Origin: Bacteroidota bacterium
GTDB taxonomy: Bacteria > Bacteroidota > Bacteroidia > CAILMK01 > JAAYUY01
DNA length: 40,803 nucleotides
Direction: 5' to 3'
NCBI GenBank assembly: GCA_018698135.1
Contig: JABINZ010000153.1
Span: 1-40,803 of the forward strand
This document shows positions 1 through 8,357 of the stretch, in pieces. Position 1 is the first letter of the stretch. Each line of letters starts with the position of its first letter. A model generated the notes under the pieces. It was given only the letters and a program-made list of their open reading frames with translations. It made no database searches and was not told the DNA's origin. The position numbers and the translations under genes are program-made.

Positions 1-97
1 TACAATCATCAAGTCTAGAAACAATGTTCTTGAGGGCTTAAATTGCCTTGCTACATATATCCCTGATTAGTTACAAAATCTGTCAGATTCGATTAAA

Positions 98-814
98 TTG
101 GTCAATTTGAATATTAAAACAATTGGACTTGGAGAATCTGTTATTGCTCAAAAAATCAAAGATATTGAAGATTCACTTCCTGCTTATATAAAACTTGCGT
201 ATTTGCCTAGTATTGGACAAGTAAAATTAAGATTAACAGCTCAAAATGGCAAAGAGAGTTTAATTCTTGCAGAAATGGAAGAAATTCAAAATAGAATTGT
301 CAGTCGAATTGAAAATTATATTTATGGCTTTGGTGATATTACATTTTCAGAAGCTTTGGGGGAATTGTTAAGAAGTAGAGGATCTAATTTGTCAATTGCT
401 GAAAGTTGTACTGGTGGTTTTGTTGCGCATACGATTACTTCAGTATCAGGTAGTTCTCAGTATTTTAATGGTGGTGTAATAGCCTATTCCAATGAAATTA
501 AAGTAAGCGAATTGCAAGTGGAAGAATCTATTATTAAGACTTTCGGAGCGGTCAGTAAAGAATGTGCTGAAGCGATGGCAATAGGTGTCAGGAATAAATT
601 CAATACAAATTATGCAATTGCTACTACGGGTATTGCAGGACCAGATGGTGGAACAGAAGATAAACCAGTTGGAACCGTATGGCTGGCAGTTGCATCTGAA
701 AATTCGGTTATCAGTAAAATGATTGTATTTGATAGAGGCCGTTTACAAAATATTCAGTTTTCAACAATGACAGTGCTGAATATGTTGAGGAAGCTTATTT
801 TACAATTGAATTAA
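98..814 (+). CDS. cinA: CinA C-terminal part: nicotinamide-nucleotide amidohydrolase (PncC) domain plus linker domain, probably 5'-truncated
   Basis: The product matches the second half of CinA. Residues about 5-75 match the central domain (GLGES, then IKLAYLPS and LRLTA). Residues about 80-238 are the PncC amidohydrolase domain, with AESCTGG near 101-107 and TGIAGPDGGT, the family's substrate-site signatures. PncC deamidates nicotinamide mononucleotide in pyridine-nucleotide salvage. Full-length CinA is about 410-420 residues and starts with a MoaB/MogA-like domain, which is absent here. The frame is open only from base 71, after an in-frame TAG at 68-70, and the first start is a TTG at 98 with no clear ribosome binding site. 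A free-standing PncC would not normally carry the central domain, so I infer a truncated or interrupted CinA, or an N-terminal half upstream of the window. The stop codon overlaps that of the convergent gene (shared TTAA at 811-814). Confidence 0.85.
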   Translation: MVNLNIKTIGLGESVIAQKIKDIEDSLPAYIKLAYLPSIGQVKLRLTAQNGKESLILAEMEEIQNRIVSRIENYIYGFGDITFSEALGELLRSRGSNLSIAESCTGGFVAHTITSVSGSSQYFNGGVIAYSNEIKVSELQVEESIIKTFGAVSKECAEAMAIGVRNKFNTNYAIATTGIAGPDGGTEDKPVGTVWLAVASENSVISKMIVFDRGRLQNIQFSTMTVLNMLRKLILQLN

Positions 815-1269
815 AACTTAATCCGATCGGAATAGGGAGTTGCTTTCATCAGAACAAATTCATGTACAGTTGCTTCATCCAATTTTCCATTTTTGAATAA
901 GCTGTTTTTTGCAATATAAGCTGCTATTTTTTTTTCTTTCATCCAAACAGCACCAATTTCTGCTATTTTTTCAGTTTCTAAAAATATAAACTGACTATAG
1001 CGAACAATTCCTTCAGGATTTGATTGAGAGATTTCAACTGGCGATTTAAAAGATTTGTAGACTATTTTAAGTACTTTAACTTCATCCTTATCATATATGT
1101 CAAAATAGCAATCTGGTTCAAATCCACATCCGTGTTTGATGATTTTGAAGCTATAAACTCCATCGATACGAACTTCATTGTTTTTTTTATTGTAGTCGAC
1201 TTCTTGTCCTGACAGATGAAAAACTGTAAAAAAGAAGGAGGTAATGATGATCATTTTTATTAGTTGCAT
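811..1269 (-). CDS. Small exported protein of unknown function
   Basis: This 152-residue protein has a hydrophobic N-terminal signal (about residues 1-20, ending near HLSGQ), so export to the periplasm is likely. The mature part looks like a compact alpha/beta protein with two cysteines close together (GCGFEPDC, near residues 48-53) that could form a disulfide. I recognise no family. It is the last gene of a tight minus-strand set: the upstream metallo-hydrolase gene ends only 9 bases before it. Its stop overlaps the stop of the convergent cinA fragment. The function is unknown. Co-transcription with an exported hydrolase suggests, but does not show, a shared envelope role. Confidence 0.7.
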   Translation of the reverse strand: MQLIKMIIITSFFFTVFHLSGQEVDYNKKNNEVRIDGVYSFKIIKHGCGFEPDCYFDIYDKDEVKVLKIVYKSFKSPVEISQSNPEGIVRYSQFIFLETEKIAEIGAVWMKEKKIAAYIAKNSLFKNGKLDEATVHEFVLMKATPYSDRIKF

Positions 1270-1278
1270 ATAATTGCT

Positions 1279-2211
1279 TTAAAATATGTCTAAGTCCTTA
1301 GCAGAAATAACTTTACCTGTATATGTTTTTGTGATTTCCTTTACCAATTCTTCATCTGTAGTACCCCACGCTAATTGATGATAGAGTAGGAGAAGATCTG
1401 GTTTAATTTGATTGGCAATTTCAGCTAACTCAACTGTTGATGTGTGAAATTGTGGATGATAGTTTTGCCAGAACTTTGTTCGGTACTGAAGTTGTTCTTG
1501 GGAATACACTTCGTGTATCAACACATCTACCCCTTGGCATTTGTCAATTAATTTCTGACATGGTTTTGTATCACCTGATATAGCAATTTTGCGATCAGGG
1601 GTTGTGAAAATAAAACCATATGCATTTTCCCAATTGCCATGCTCAACTAAAAATGCTTCTACTTCAATATTTTGATCCTTGTAAATAATTCCATCCTTAA
1701 TTTCATGTGTATTTACTTTCCAGCCATTTTCGGTAGCAGGTTCCAAACCATCTAATCTTATTCGGATGTCTTCCCGATAAGCTTTTAGAATATGTTTTGT
1801 CATGTCCTGAATTCCCGCTGGGCCATAAACTTCCAGTGGCTTATCTCTACCCATAACCCAGGGTGTGAAAATCAGATCAGGATAACCTGTAGTGTGATCG
1901 GAATGTAAATGCGTTAGAAATGCAATTGTTAAATTCTTGACACTTAAAGCATCAATATTTCCTCCATAACGTGGAGACAAAGCAGCAGCTTGCCTGACCA
2001 ATCCTGGTCCAAAATCAACAAGATAAGCTTGATTATTAACAACAATAGCAATGGAGGACCCTGCATGTGCTGGATCAGGATTTGGCGTACCTGTTCCAAG
2101 AAAAATTATTTGAGTTTGACCAGATGCACTGTCCATCATTTGACAAACAGCCGCTGTGCCAGATAATAAACTATAAATTAGAATGAAAACTATCGATTTT
2201 GTTAGACTCAA
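1279..2211 (-). CDS. Exported metallo-beta-lactamase-fold hydrolase (RNase Z-like subgroup)
   Basis: This is a 310-residue protein with an N-terminal hydrophobic signal (about 1-22). The metallo-beta-lactamase fold starts with IIFLGTGTP (about 35-43). The metal motif THLHSDH gives H101, H103, D105 and H106. Further ligands are likely in VEHGNWENAYGF, in AISGDTKPC (Asp) and in LLLYHQLAW (His) near the C-terminus. This spacing resembles the RNase Z/arylsulfatase-type branch rather than class B beta-lactamases. The signal peptide argues against a cytoplasmic tRNase; an exported phosphodiesterase, sulfatase or lactonase is more likely. The substrate cannot be read from sequence. It lies 8 bases downstream of an orphan receiver gene and 9 bases upstream of a small exported protein, so it is probably in an operon with both. 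Confidence 0.85.
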   Translation of the reverse strand: MSLTKSIVFILIYSLLSGTAAVCQMMDSASGQTQIIFLGTGTPNPDPAHAGSSIAIVVNNQAYLVDFGPGLVRQAAALSPRYGGNIDALSVKNLTIAFLTHLHSDHTTGYPDLIFTPWVMGRDKPLEVYGPAGIQDMTKHILKAYREDIRIRLDGLEPATENGWKVNTHEIKDGIIYKDQNIEVEAFLVEHGNWENAYGFIFTTPDRKIAISGDTKPCQKLIDKCQGVDVLIHEVYSQEQLQYRTKFWQNYHPQFHTSTVELAEIANQIKPDLLLLYHQLAWGTTDEELVKEITKTYTGKVISAKDLDIF

Positions 2212-2219
2212 AATATCTG

Positions 2220-2633
2220 CTAGTTCAATTTTAAATGAAACTTTAATTTTGCCATCAAGTCATTCAACATGATTGGTTTTGCAATGTAATCATCGCAACC
2301 GGCTTCAAAGGCTTTTTCACTATCACCATATAAAGCAAAGGCAGTTTGGGCAATTATTGGAAGGTCTGGTAAAATTTGTTTGAGTTTTGTACTGGCTTCA
2401 TAACCATCCATTTTGGGCATTTTAATATCCATTAATACCAAATCAAAATCAATATTATTATTGATTGTTTCGAAAATTTCAATGCCATTTTTAGCCCAAA
2501 TTGTTTGGCATCCGCGCATTGACAATAACTTTTGAAGATAACGATAATTGAATTCTTCATCCTCTGCAACTAAAATTGTGTAACCTTGTAAAAATTGATC
2601 TGGCTTTGCAGGCTTCGAAGTATTTGTTTCCAT
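2220..2633 (-). CDS. Stand-alone response-regulator receiver protein (CheY-like)
   Basis: This 137-residue protein consists of one receiver domain. The acidic pair is D25/E26, the phospho-acceptor is D69 in VLMDIKMPKMDGYEA, the switch threonine is T97 and the conserved lysine is K119 in the DYIAKP motif. No output domain or histidine kinase is visible nearby. The sequence style (MDIKMPKMDGYEA, AGCDDYIAKPI) is that of receivers found at the C-terminus of Bacteroidetes hybrid kinases, so it may act in a phosphorelay with a distant kinase. It is the first gene of a tight set with the exported hydrolase and the small exported protein downstream. A link between them is inferred from spacing only. 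Confidence 0.9.
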   Translation of the reverse strand: METNTSKPAKPDQFLQGYTILVAEDEEFNYRYLQKLLSMRGCQTIWAKNGIEIFETINNNIDFDLVLMDIKMPKMDGYEASTKLKQILPDLPIIAQTAFALYGDSEKAFEAGCDDYIAKPIMLNDLMAKLKFHLKLN

Positions 2634-2748
2634 TGGTGTAATGTTTTAATAGCATAAATTCAAAAGAATCAGCTATGTTATAAGCACTCTAATTTATTGA
2701 TTTTCTGTCTAAAAATAGAATTCTGATCAATCTTTATTGCATTCTGTC

Positions 2749-2781
2749 AAAAAAAAAGGAATCCAATTTGGATTCCTTTTT
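2749..2781 (-). terminator. Rho-independent terminator after the C10 peptidase gene
   Basis: A near-perfect inverted repeat (GGAATCCAA / TTGGATTCC with flanking A/T pairs, one-base loop) sits 23 bases beyond the stop of the minus-strand protease gene. Read on the minus strand it ends in nine T (the A-run at 2749-2757). The plus side also has a short T-run, so it could work in both directions. Confidence 0.85.
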
Positions 2782-2803
2782 AATTCATTTATCTAGAAAA
2801 TAT

Positions 2804-5800
2804 TTATTTCTTCATGAAATTAATTAATTTGTATTGCTGGTTTGATCCAATTTTAAGTTGATACATTCCACTACTGAATGAACTCACATCTATTTTTTGA
2901 TTATTCAAATTGTTAGTAGGGTAAACTTTGTAAACTAATTTTCCATTCATATCGAAAATTTCAATATTCAATTGATCTTTCAATTGTCCTGTTTCTATTA
3001 CAAAATAATCTGTGACAGGATTCGGATACATGCGTATAGCATCAAGTAGGTTATTTGTTTCATCAAATCCTGTATTTCCTGTAATGGTAATGGACATACT
3101 CTCAATGTTATTTGTTTCGTCAGATTCGTCAATTTGATCGGATGCATCAGCTACAAACAAAATAAACCAATTGCCATTGGCGGTATTGTTTGGAATAATT
3201 AAATTTTCGTTGGATGCGCTTGAGCTATTGACTGTTAAGCTCAACACATTGTCTGATCCCAATTCAATATCAGTTCCATCCAATTGGGTGTTTGAAGAAA
3301 GAAAGTATTTTAAAATGCTGCTTCCTGCATCTCCCTGACCCTGGTTTTTAATGGTGCAATTAGCTGTTAAAACACCTCCAACATTAACCGTTGCTGGTGT
3401 AACGCTTTTTGACTGAATGATCAAATCAGCTTGACCTTTAAAAACAGTAATTTGAGAAGAAGCAATATTATTGTTTTCGTTGTCTTCTGTGATTGCTAAA
3501 TTAGCATCAGCGTAAATGAGAACATACCAGTTACCAGCAGCTGTGTTAACTGGAATTTGGAAAATTTCAGCAACAGTCATGCTGCCATCTTTAGCCAGAC
3601 TAATTACATTATCTGATCCCATTTCCATATCACCTGCATCAAAGCTTGAGTTTGCTGATAAATAGTATTTTACTACAGAAGATGCAGCAACAGAACTTCC
3701 TTGGTTTTTAATTACGCAAGTAACTGTTAGGTTTTCGCCAGCCTGAATTGTTGAAGGCGAAACGGTTTCATCATAGGCTATGAGGTCTGGATCGCCAGCT
3801 ATAACACGTGTGATTTCAATTTCGAAAAGATAGGTTCCTTCAATTCCTGAAAAATAGGGACTGACTTCGAAATTAACTGTACCGGCACCGATCACATTAA
3901 AATCAGATGCTTCGTCATCATCAAAATAGGCAGACCAATTAGCTCCGTATTTATAAGCAAAAACTGCATCGCAGCTGTAAGTATAACCGGTTCCACTGTT
4001 GTAACTATCATGTAAGCGCATGCTAATGGTATAATTATAACCACTGGCTAAATTGAAGTTGTAAAAATCAATATCACTTGCATTGTGAAAGTTTGAGCCA
4101 ACAGTTGTAATAGTGGCTTTATCAGCTACAAAAGTAGGTGTAAATGTATACGGACTGTTTTCTGTATTATTTACCTCATATGGATCTGGATATTGGGCTG
4201 TTGAAATAATTTTTATTGGAATAGGATTTAAATAGGAATCTTCATCAATAAGTGTCCAGTTGCCACCTGAAGGTTTAAAATGAGCAGCTAAAATGTAATC
4301 ACCTGGAGCTGCTTGGATAGAGCTGCTAACAAACCATATACCATTTGTCCAATGACTCATGGTAGGTAAACTTATACTACTTCTTGTTTCAATCGTTTCA
4401 ACGAATTGACCACTTGATACATCAAACAAGGAAACGGTTAATTCTCCATTAAATGTGGAACCGCTAAAATTTGCCATATCAAACCAAACAAATGCTGAAT
4501 CATATTGAACCAATGGTTTTGGGAAAGCATAAATAGAGTCATATAGTCTAATGTCCCAGGCTGAAGTTCCCCCTTGAACAGTTACAGATACAGGGTTTGA
4601 ATATGATCCTTTATCGACTAGAGTCCAACTTCCGCCACTTGGTCTGAATTCAGCTGCAACTAAATAAGTGCCAGGTGATGCAGATATACTGCTGCTCTCA
4701 AAATCATGTCCATATGAATAATAGTATCCATCGGTTAATGATAAATTGTTAAAGCTATCGATCAGTTCAACAAATTGACCTGATGAACTATACAATGCAA
4801 CCCGAATATCTCCGGTAAAATTGGTGCCACAATTATTTAATAATTGAACCCATATTGTTGCTGACTGATATTGAGTTAGTGTAGTGGGCGTTTTTGTGAT
4901 TCCATCATATAATGTTAACATGATGGAAGAAGTTGTACCCGGTTTGATACCAATTATAGCTGCCTGGCTGGTTGAAAAGTCATAGGTCGAAGGATTTAAA
5001 TTTGAAACGTAAAAATAACCATCCTGTGAACCTTGCCATCCCCAATTGAAATGGAAATGGTTATTTGATGTTCCTTGATAGCCATCGCAAACAAATGCAT
5101 GACCACCTGACGAACCATGACCACGGTAGATCATTGGTCTGGAATTATCAATTTCAGTTTTTAATAAACTCTCCCAAGCGCTACTTGTATAATTACTTTT
5201 ATCTTTATATTGAGTGGTAGATGAATAACCAAAATAATTTTTCAATGATGAAGCTGCATCTGAAGTATATGCACCACTTCCAGTTGGTGCATAATTCATT
5301 TCAACACTTACACCACAGTGATTGAGCAAAGTAGCCACAGCACTGTTATTGGAGGAGAGTGAATTTGGCATTCCACTCCAATTGTATGTTGTCATGCCAT
5401 AATTAGCAGCTAATGTTCCATAACTTGAATGGTAATAGGAGCTAGATCCGCTTCCTTTTGTTGGTGATTTGTGGTAATGCATTACCTGACCCATAGCAAC
5501 TGCTACACATCCAACTAAAACCCTATTGTCGTAACTGCTGCTAGCATCAACAGGACAATTTCTGTTGTAATATTGACCTTGTCCCCAATGGGCAGAAACT
5601 AATGGACTTACACTACGATAGTTTCCTCTATATACTGTTTGTTTCTCAAGATTGGCCCATTCATTTTGAATGTTTCTATCAGCTTTTAAGCCATTGCTAA
5701 TAACTTTTAGAATTTGCTTTTCATATATAATCATCATTTCATGAAAAGAGGGAGGCTGATTTTCAACCAAATAGTTTCCTTGAAATGAATAACCTAAAAT

Positions 5801-6067
5801 TGGATAAACATCATCATCTGCTGAAACAATAACATATCCTTCAACAGAACTATGAATATTAAAGACAAAATAAAGATTGGAATTGTTTTGCGTTTTGGTA
5901 AATACCAATTCGGTGTGTATATCTTTCAGTTTGATGTTGTGGAATTCACTGGCTCTTTCGAAAAACAAATTTTTCGCAATTTTTTTTGCGTAATTGGAGT
6001 TAATCGGATTTGCAAAACCACAGAAAACAAATAACAGGAGAGCTATAGAGGTTAATAATCGTTTCAT
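2804..6067 (-). CDS. T9SS-secreted C10 family (SpeB/streptopain-like) cysteine protease with CARDB repeats
   Basis: This is a 1087-residue multidomain exported protease. A signal peptide (about 1-19, ending GFANP) is followed by a SpeB-type propeptide (about 20-150, FNIHSSVEGYVIVSADD region). The C10 catalytic domain has Cys187 in VGCVAVAMGQVM, His323 in GGHAFVCDGY and a Trp-rich FNWGWQGSQDGY segment, which match the streptopain Cys-His pair. After it come two beta-sandwich modules that each contain a LVDKGSY- or LIDEDSY-like segment, a PPC-like module (DPYEVNNT), two CARDB-type repeats (PDLIAYDETVSP and ADLIIQSKSVTP) and a C-terminal type IX sorting domain (MYPNPVTDYF to the end). Relatives include PrtT and interpain. 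It probably acts on the cell surface or outside the cell in peptide acquisition. It is a single gene with its own terminator. Confidence 0.9.
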   Translation of the reverse strand: MKRLLTSIALLLFVFCGFANPINSNYAKKIAKNLFFERASEFHNIKLKDIHTELVFTKTQNNSNLYFVFNIHSSVEGYVIVSADDDVYPILGYSFQGNYLVENQPPSFHEMMIIYEKQILKVISNGLKADRNIQNEWANLEKQTVYRGNYRSVSPLVSAHWGQGQYYNRNCPVDASSSYDNRVLVGCVAVAMGQVMHYHKSPTKGSGSSSYYHSSYGTLAANYGMTTYNWSGMPNSLSSNNSAVATLLNHCGVSVEMNYAPTGSGAYTSDAASSLKNYFGYSSTTQYKDKSNYTSSAWESLLKTEIDNSRPMIYRGHGSSGGHAFVCDGYQGTSNNHFHFNWGWQGSQDGYFYVSNLNPSTYDFSTSQAAIIGIKPGTTSSIMLTLYDGITKTPTTLTQYQSATIWVQLLNNCGTNFTGDIRVALYSSSGQFVELIDSFNNLSLTDGYYYSYGHDFESSSISASPGTYLVAAEFRPSGGSWTLVDKGSYSNPVSVTVQGGTSAWDIRLYDSIYAFPKPLVQYDSAFVWFDMANFSGSTFNGELTVSLFDVSSGQFVETIETRSSISLPTMSHWTNGIWFVSSSIQAAPGDYILAAHFKPSGGNWTLIDEDSYLNPIPIKIISTAQYPDPYEVNNTENSPYTFTPTFVADKATITTVGSNFHNASDIDFYNFNLASGYNYTISMRLHDSYNSGTGYTYSCDAVFAYKYGANWSAYFDDDEASDFNVIGAGTVNFEVSPYFSGIEGTYLFEIEITRVIAGDPDLIAYDETVSPSTIQAGENLTVTCVIKNQGSSVAASSVVKYYLSANSSFDAGDMEMGSDNVISLAKDGSMTVAEIFQIPVNTAAGNWYVLIYADANLAITEDNENNNIASSQITVFKGQADLIIQSKSVTPATVNVGGVLTANCTIKNQGQGDAGSSILKYFLSSNTQLDGTDIELGSDNVLSLTVNSSSASNENLIIPNNTANGNWFILFVADASDQIDESDETNNIESMSITITGNTGFDETNNLLDAIRMYPNPVTDYFVIETGQLKDQLNIEIFDMNGKLVYKVYPTNNLNNQKIDVSSFSSGMYQLKIGSNQQYKLINFMKK

Positions 6068-6115
6068 TATATAATCGTTAATTATTTAAAATATTCCATC
6101 CTTTAATGGGATTTC

Positions 6116-6123
6116 AAAGATAA
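6116..6123 (-). promoter_or_regulatory. Candidate -7 box (TATCTTTG) for the C10 protease gene
   Basis: On the minus strand TATCTTTG matches the Bacteroidetes consensus TAnnTTTG, about 49 bases upstream of the protease start. No clear TTTG -33 element lies at the usual distance, so this rests on one box. Confidence 0.35.
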
Positions 6124-6165
6124 GCTAAGAGGTAAAATGCGGCATTAATAATTTAAGTCAAATTA

Positions 6166-7488
6166 TCAACCATTATAAGGATGATCCTCTTTGAATTTTT
6201 TCAATCGAAATGCTAGATCTGCAAATTGGTTTCGATCTACTTGCGAAACACAAGCTCTTAATCCTTCCAGACGTTCGCTTCCTGTAATGGCCAGAGAAAT
6301 AGCACTTACACCATAGTAAAGTAATTCTTCAACCAATTCTTCACCACTAAAACCGGGGTAGCAAATAGTGAAATAAAAACCATCGGCTATGGGTTGATCG
6401 ATATCGGTGTCATAAACAATTTCGAATCCGTTATCCAGAAAATACTTTTTCATTACTTTCGCTTTTTCTGCATAATCCAATACATCTTTACGGTATTTAT
6501 ATTGTCCTTCATTCACAGCCTTTAGTATGGCAGCCAAACCATATTGAGGAGAATGGGCTGTACCTGAGCTTAAGGCATATATAGAACCAAATATCAGTGC
6601 TCTACCAAACAAGTCTGAAGAAAAATATCTTCTTAAATCAGCTGATTGTGTGTTGAAAACTTTATCAGAAACGACCAGCATACCAATTCGTTGCCCGGCA
6701 TAACTGAAAACTTTGGAACTGGAAATAAGTAAAATGTAATTATCAGTATATTGTGAAACACTTGGCTGATATGGAGGAACACCCGGTTCAGAATAATCCT
6801 TACGGAAATCCATTCCGAAATAAGCCAGATCTTCGATTACCACTACATTGTACTTATCGGCTAATTCTGCAATTGTTTTCAGTTCATCATCTGTAAAACA
6901 AATCCATGACGGATTATTTGGATTGGAATAAATAATGGAGACAATATTTCCTTTACTCAAATAGCTTTCGAGTTTCTCTCTAAGTTTTTCGCCACGGTAG
7001 TTATATACATCAAAACTCTCATATTTTTGACCAAGTACATGATGTTGTTGTTTTTGAACTGGAAATCCGGGATCGATAAACAGGGTAGTGTCTTTTCCTT
7101 CATACAATCTTCCTAAAGTCATGAATGAAGCAAATCCACCAAGCATAGAACCAACAGTTGGAATACATCCGCTAGGATCCACATCAATATTTAAAAATAG
7201 TTTAACAAAACGAACTATTTCCGCTTTAAGTTCGGGTATTCCTTCAATATTCGGATAAAGAGATGCTACTCCTTTGCGTAAAGCTTCAATTTCAGCTTCC
7301 ACTCCGATTTTTGCAGGTGGAAGCCCGGGGACACCCATTTCCATGCGGATAAATTTCTCGCCAGTTTCTTTTTCAATCTGACTAACCACTTTTAGCAATT
7401 CACGAATGCTGGCTTTTCCAATATTTTGAACACCACTTTCTTCTATTTTTTGCTTGACTATTTGATAGTTTATAGGTGTGTTTTTCAT
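6166..7488 (-). CDS. PLP-dependent class I/II aminotransferase
   Basis: This is a fold-type I aminotransferase of about 440 residues. The internal aldimine lysine is Lys259 in SSSKVFSYAGQRIG. The substrate and PLP signatures include MGVPGLPP, YPNIEGIPELK, YSNPNNPSW and VVIEDLAYFGMD. I place the start at the internal Met (7488) because the protein from MKNTPINY onward has the family's usual N-terminus and the 16 extra upstream residues look non-coding. The substrate (aromatic, branched-chain or other amino acid) cannot be decided from sequence. It is separated by about 230 bases from the upstream flavodoxin gene and seems to be transcribed alone. Confidence 0.88.
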   Translation of the reverse strand: MKNTPINYQIVKQKIEESGVQNIGKASIRELLKVVSQIEKETGEKFIRMEMGVPGLPPAKIGVEAEIEALRKGVASLYPNIEGIPELKAEIVRFVKLFLNIDVDPSGCIPTVGSMLGGFASFMTLGRLYEGKDTTLFIDPGFPVQKQQHHVLGQKYESFDVYNYRGEKLREKLESYLSKGNIVSIIYSNPNNPSWICFTDDELKTIAELADKYNVVVIEDLAYFGMDFRKDYSEPGVPPYQPSVSQYTDNYILLISSSKVFSYAGQRIGMLVVSDKVFNTQSADLRRYFSSDLFGRALIFGSIYALSSGTAHSPQYGLAAILKAVNEGQYKYRKDVLDYAEKAKVMKKYFLDNGFEIVYDTDIDQPIADGFYFTICYPGFSGEELVEELLYYGVSAISLAITGSERLEGLRACVSQVDRNQFADLAFRLKKFKEDHPYNG

Positions 7489-7717
7489 TTTCAAGAATAA
7501 TTTACTGTCTATTTTAAAGTATTGCTGTAAACACAAACCTACATGAAATTTATATAATGTCCATGTAAGTAAAACAATAAATAATTGTAATAATTTACGA
7601 TGAGCATAAAATGAGGAATAACAAGCTCGAAAAGAGAATCGCTTGAGAAATATAGCAACAGCTCAAATCAATACATGAGAAATTGAAAGCAATAAGAAAT
7701 TGGAAATAATGAAGTTG

Positions 7718-8242
7718 TTACTTCTTAAACTGTGTTTTCAACAAAGCAGTCCATTCTGCAATGAGTTCATTTGTATCCTCTGGATAATTATCATGGTCGA
7801 TAGGGAGTCCTACAAACTGATTTTTAACAAAGGCTCGTGAACTGGTGAAATCATATTTGTCGCCAGGCCAATGCCCGATAATTTTAACTCCTTGTTCTTT
7901 AAGTTTTTCAGACAAGGGTCCCATATCGTCACAAAAATGATCAGGATACAGAACTTGATTTCCTAAACCAAATATAGCCGCTCTTTTACCCTTTAGCTCT
8001 ACCTTTTGAATAAGCATGAAAAAATTGTCCCAAAGGTTTTTGGTACTTGCATCCGACCAATTATCAGCTCCAATTGTAGAAATGCCGAAAATATATTGAT
8101 CATATTCTTCCAGTTTTAGTAACGATACTTTGGAGAGGTCTAAAACATCAATGTCTTTTTTTTCAAAATTATTAGCAATGATATTAGCAACGTCCTCTGT
8201 ATTGCCACCAGTATATCCGAAAAATAATCCAATTTTTTTCAT
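7718..8242 (-). CDS. fldA: Long-chain flavodoxin (FldA type)
   Basis: This protein of about 174 residues, from MKKIGLFF, has the flavodoxin fold. The FMN phosphate loop is FGYTGGNTEDVA, and later segments are IFGISTIGADNW, AAIFGLGNQVLYPDHF and the long-chain hallmark region WPGDKYDFTSSRAF. Flavodoxins carry single electrons and replace ferredoxin when iron is scarce. A start at 8284 would add 14 residues not seen in the family, so I choose the internal Met at 8242. It stands apart from its neighbours. A second, more divergent flavodoxin is at 15197-15700 and a possible reductase partner is at 23361-24017. Confidence 0.92.
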   Translation of the reverse strand: MKKIGLFFGYTGGNTEDVANIIANNFEKKDIDVLDLSKVSLLKLEEYDQYIFGISTIGADNWSDASTKNLWDNFFMLIQKVELKGKRAAIFGLGNQVLYPDHFCDDMGPLSEKLKEQGVKIIGHWPGDKYDFTSSRAFVKNQFVGLPIDHDNYPEDTNELIAEWTALLKTQFKK

Positions 8243-8357
8243 TTGATTAATATTAGTTTTTGTTGTTTGAGCACATTGGCTCATTGTACAAAGTTAATGT
8301 TTTATCGTAACATTAATTATTGAGTTGATGTGTTATCAAGTTGATTAATATCAATAA

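Noticed and set aside
1279-2211. Metallo-hydrolase as an antibiotic-resistance beta-lactamase or as RNase Z
   Set aside because: Motif spacing does not fit class B beta-lactamases, and a signal peptide makes a tRNA-processing role unlikely; only the fold can be assigned.
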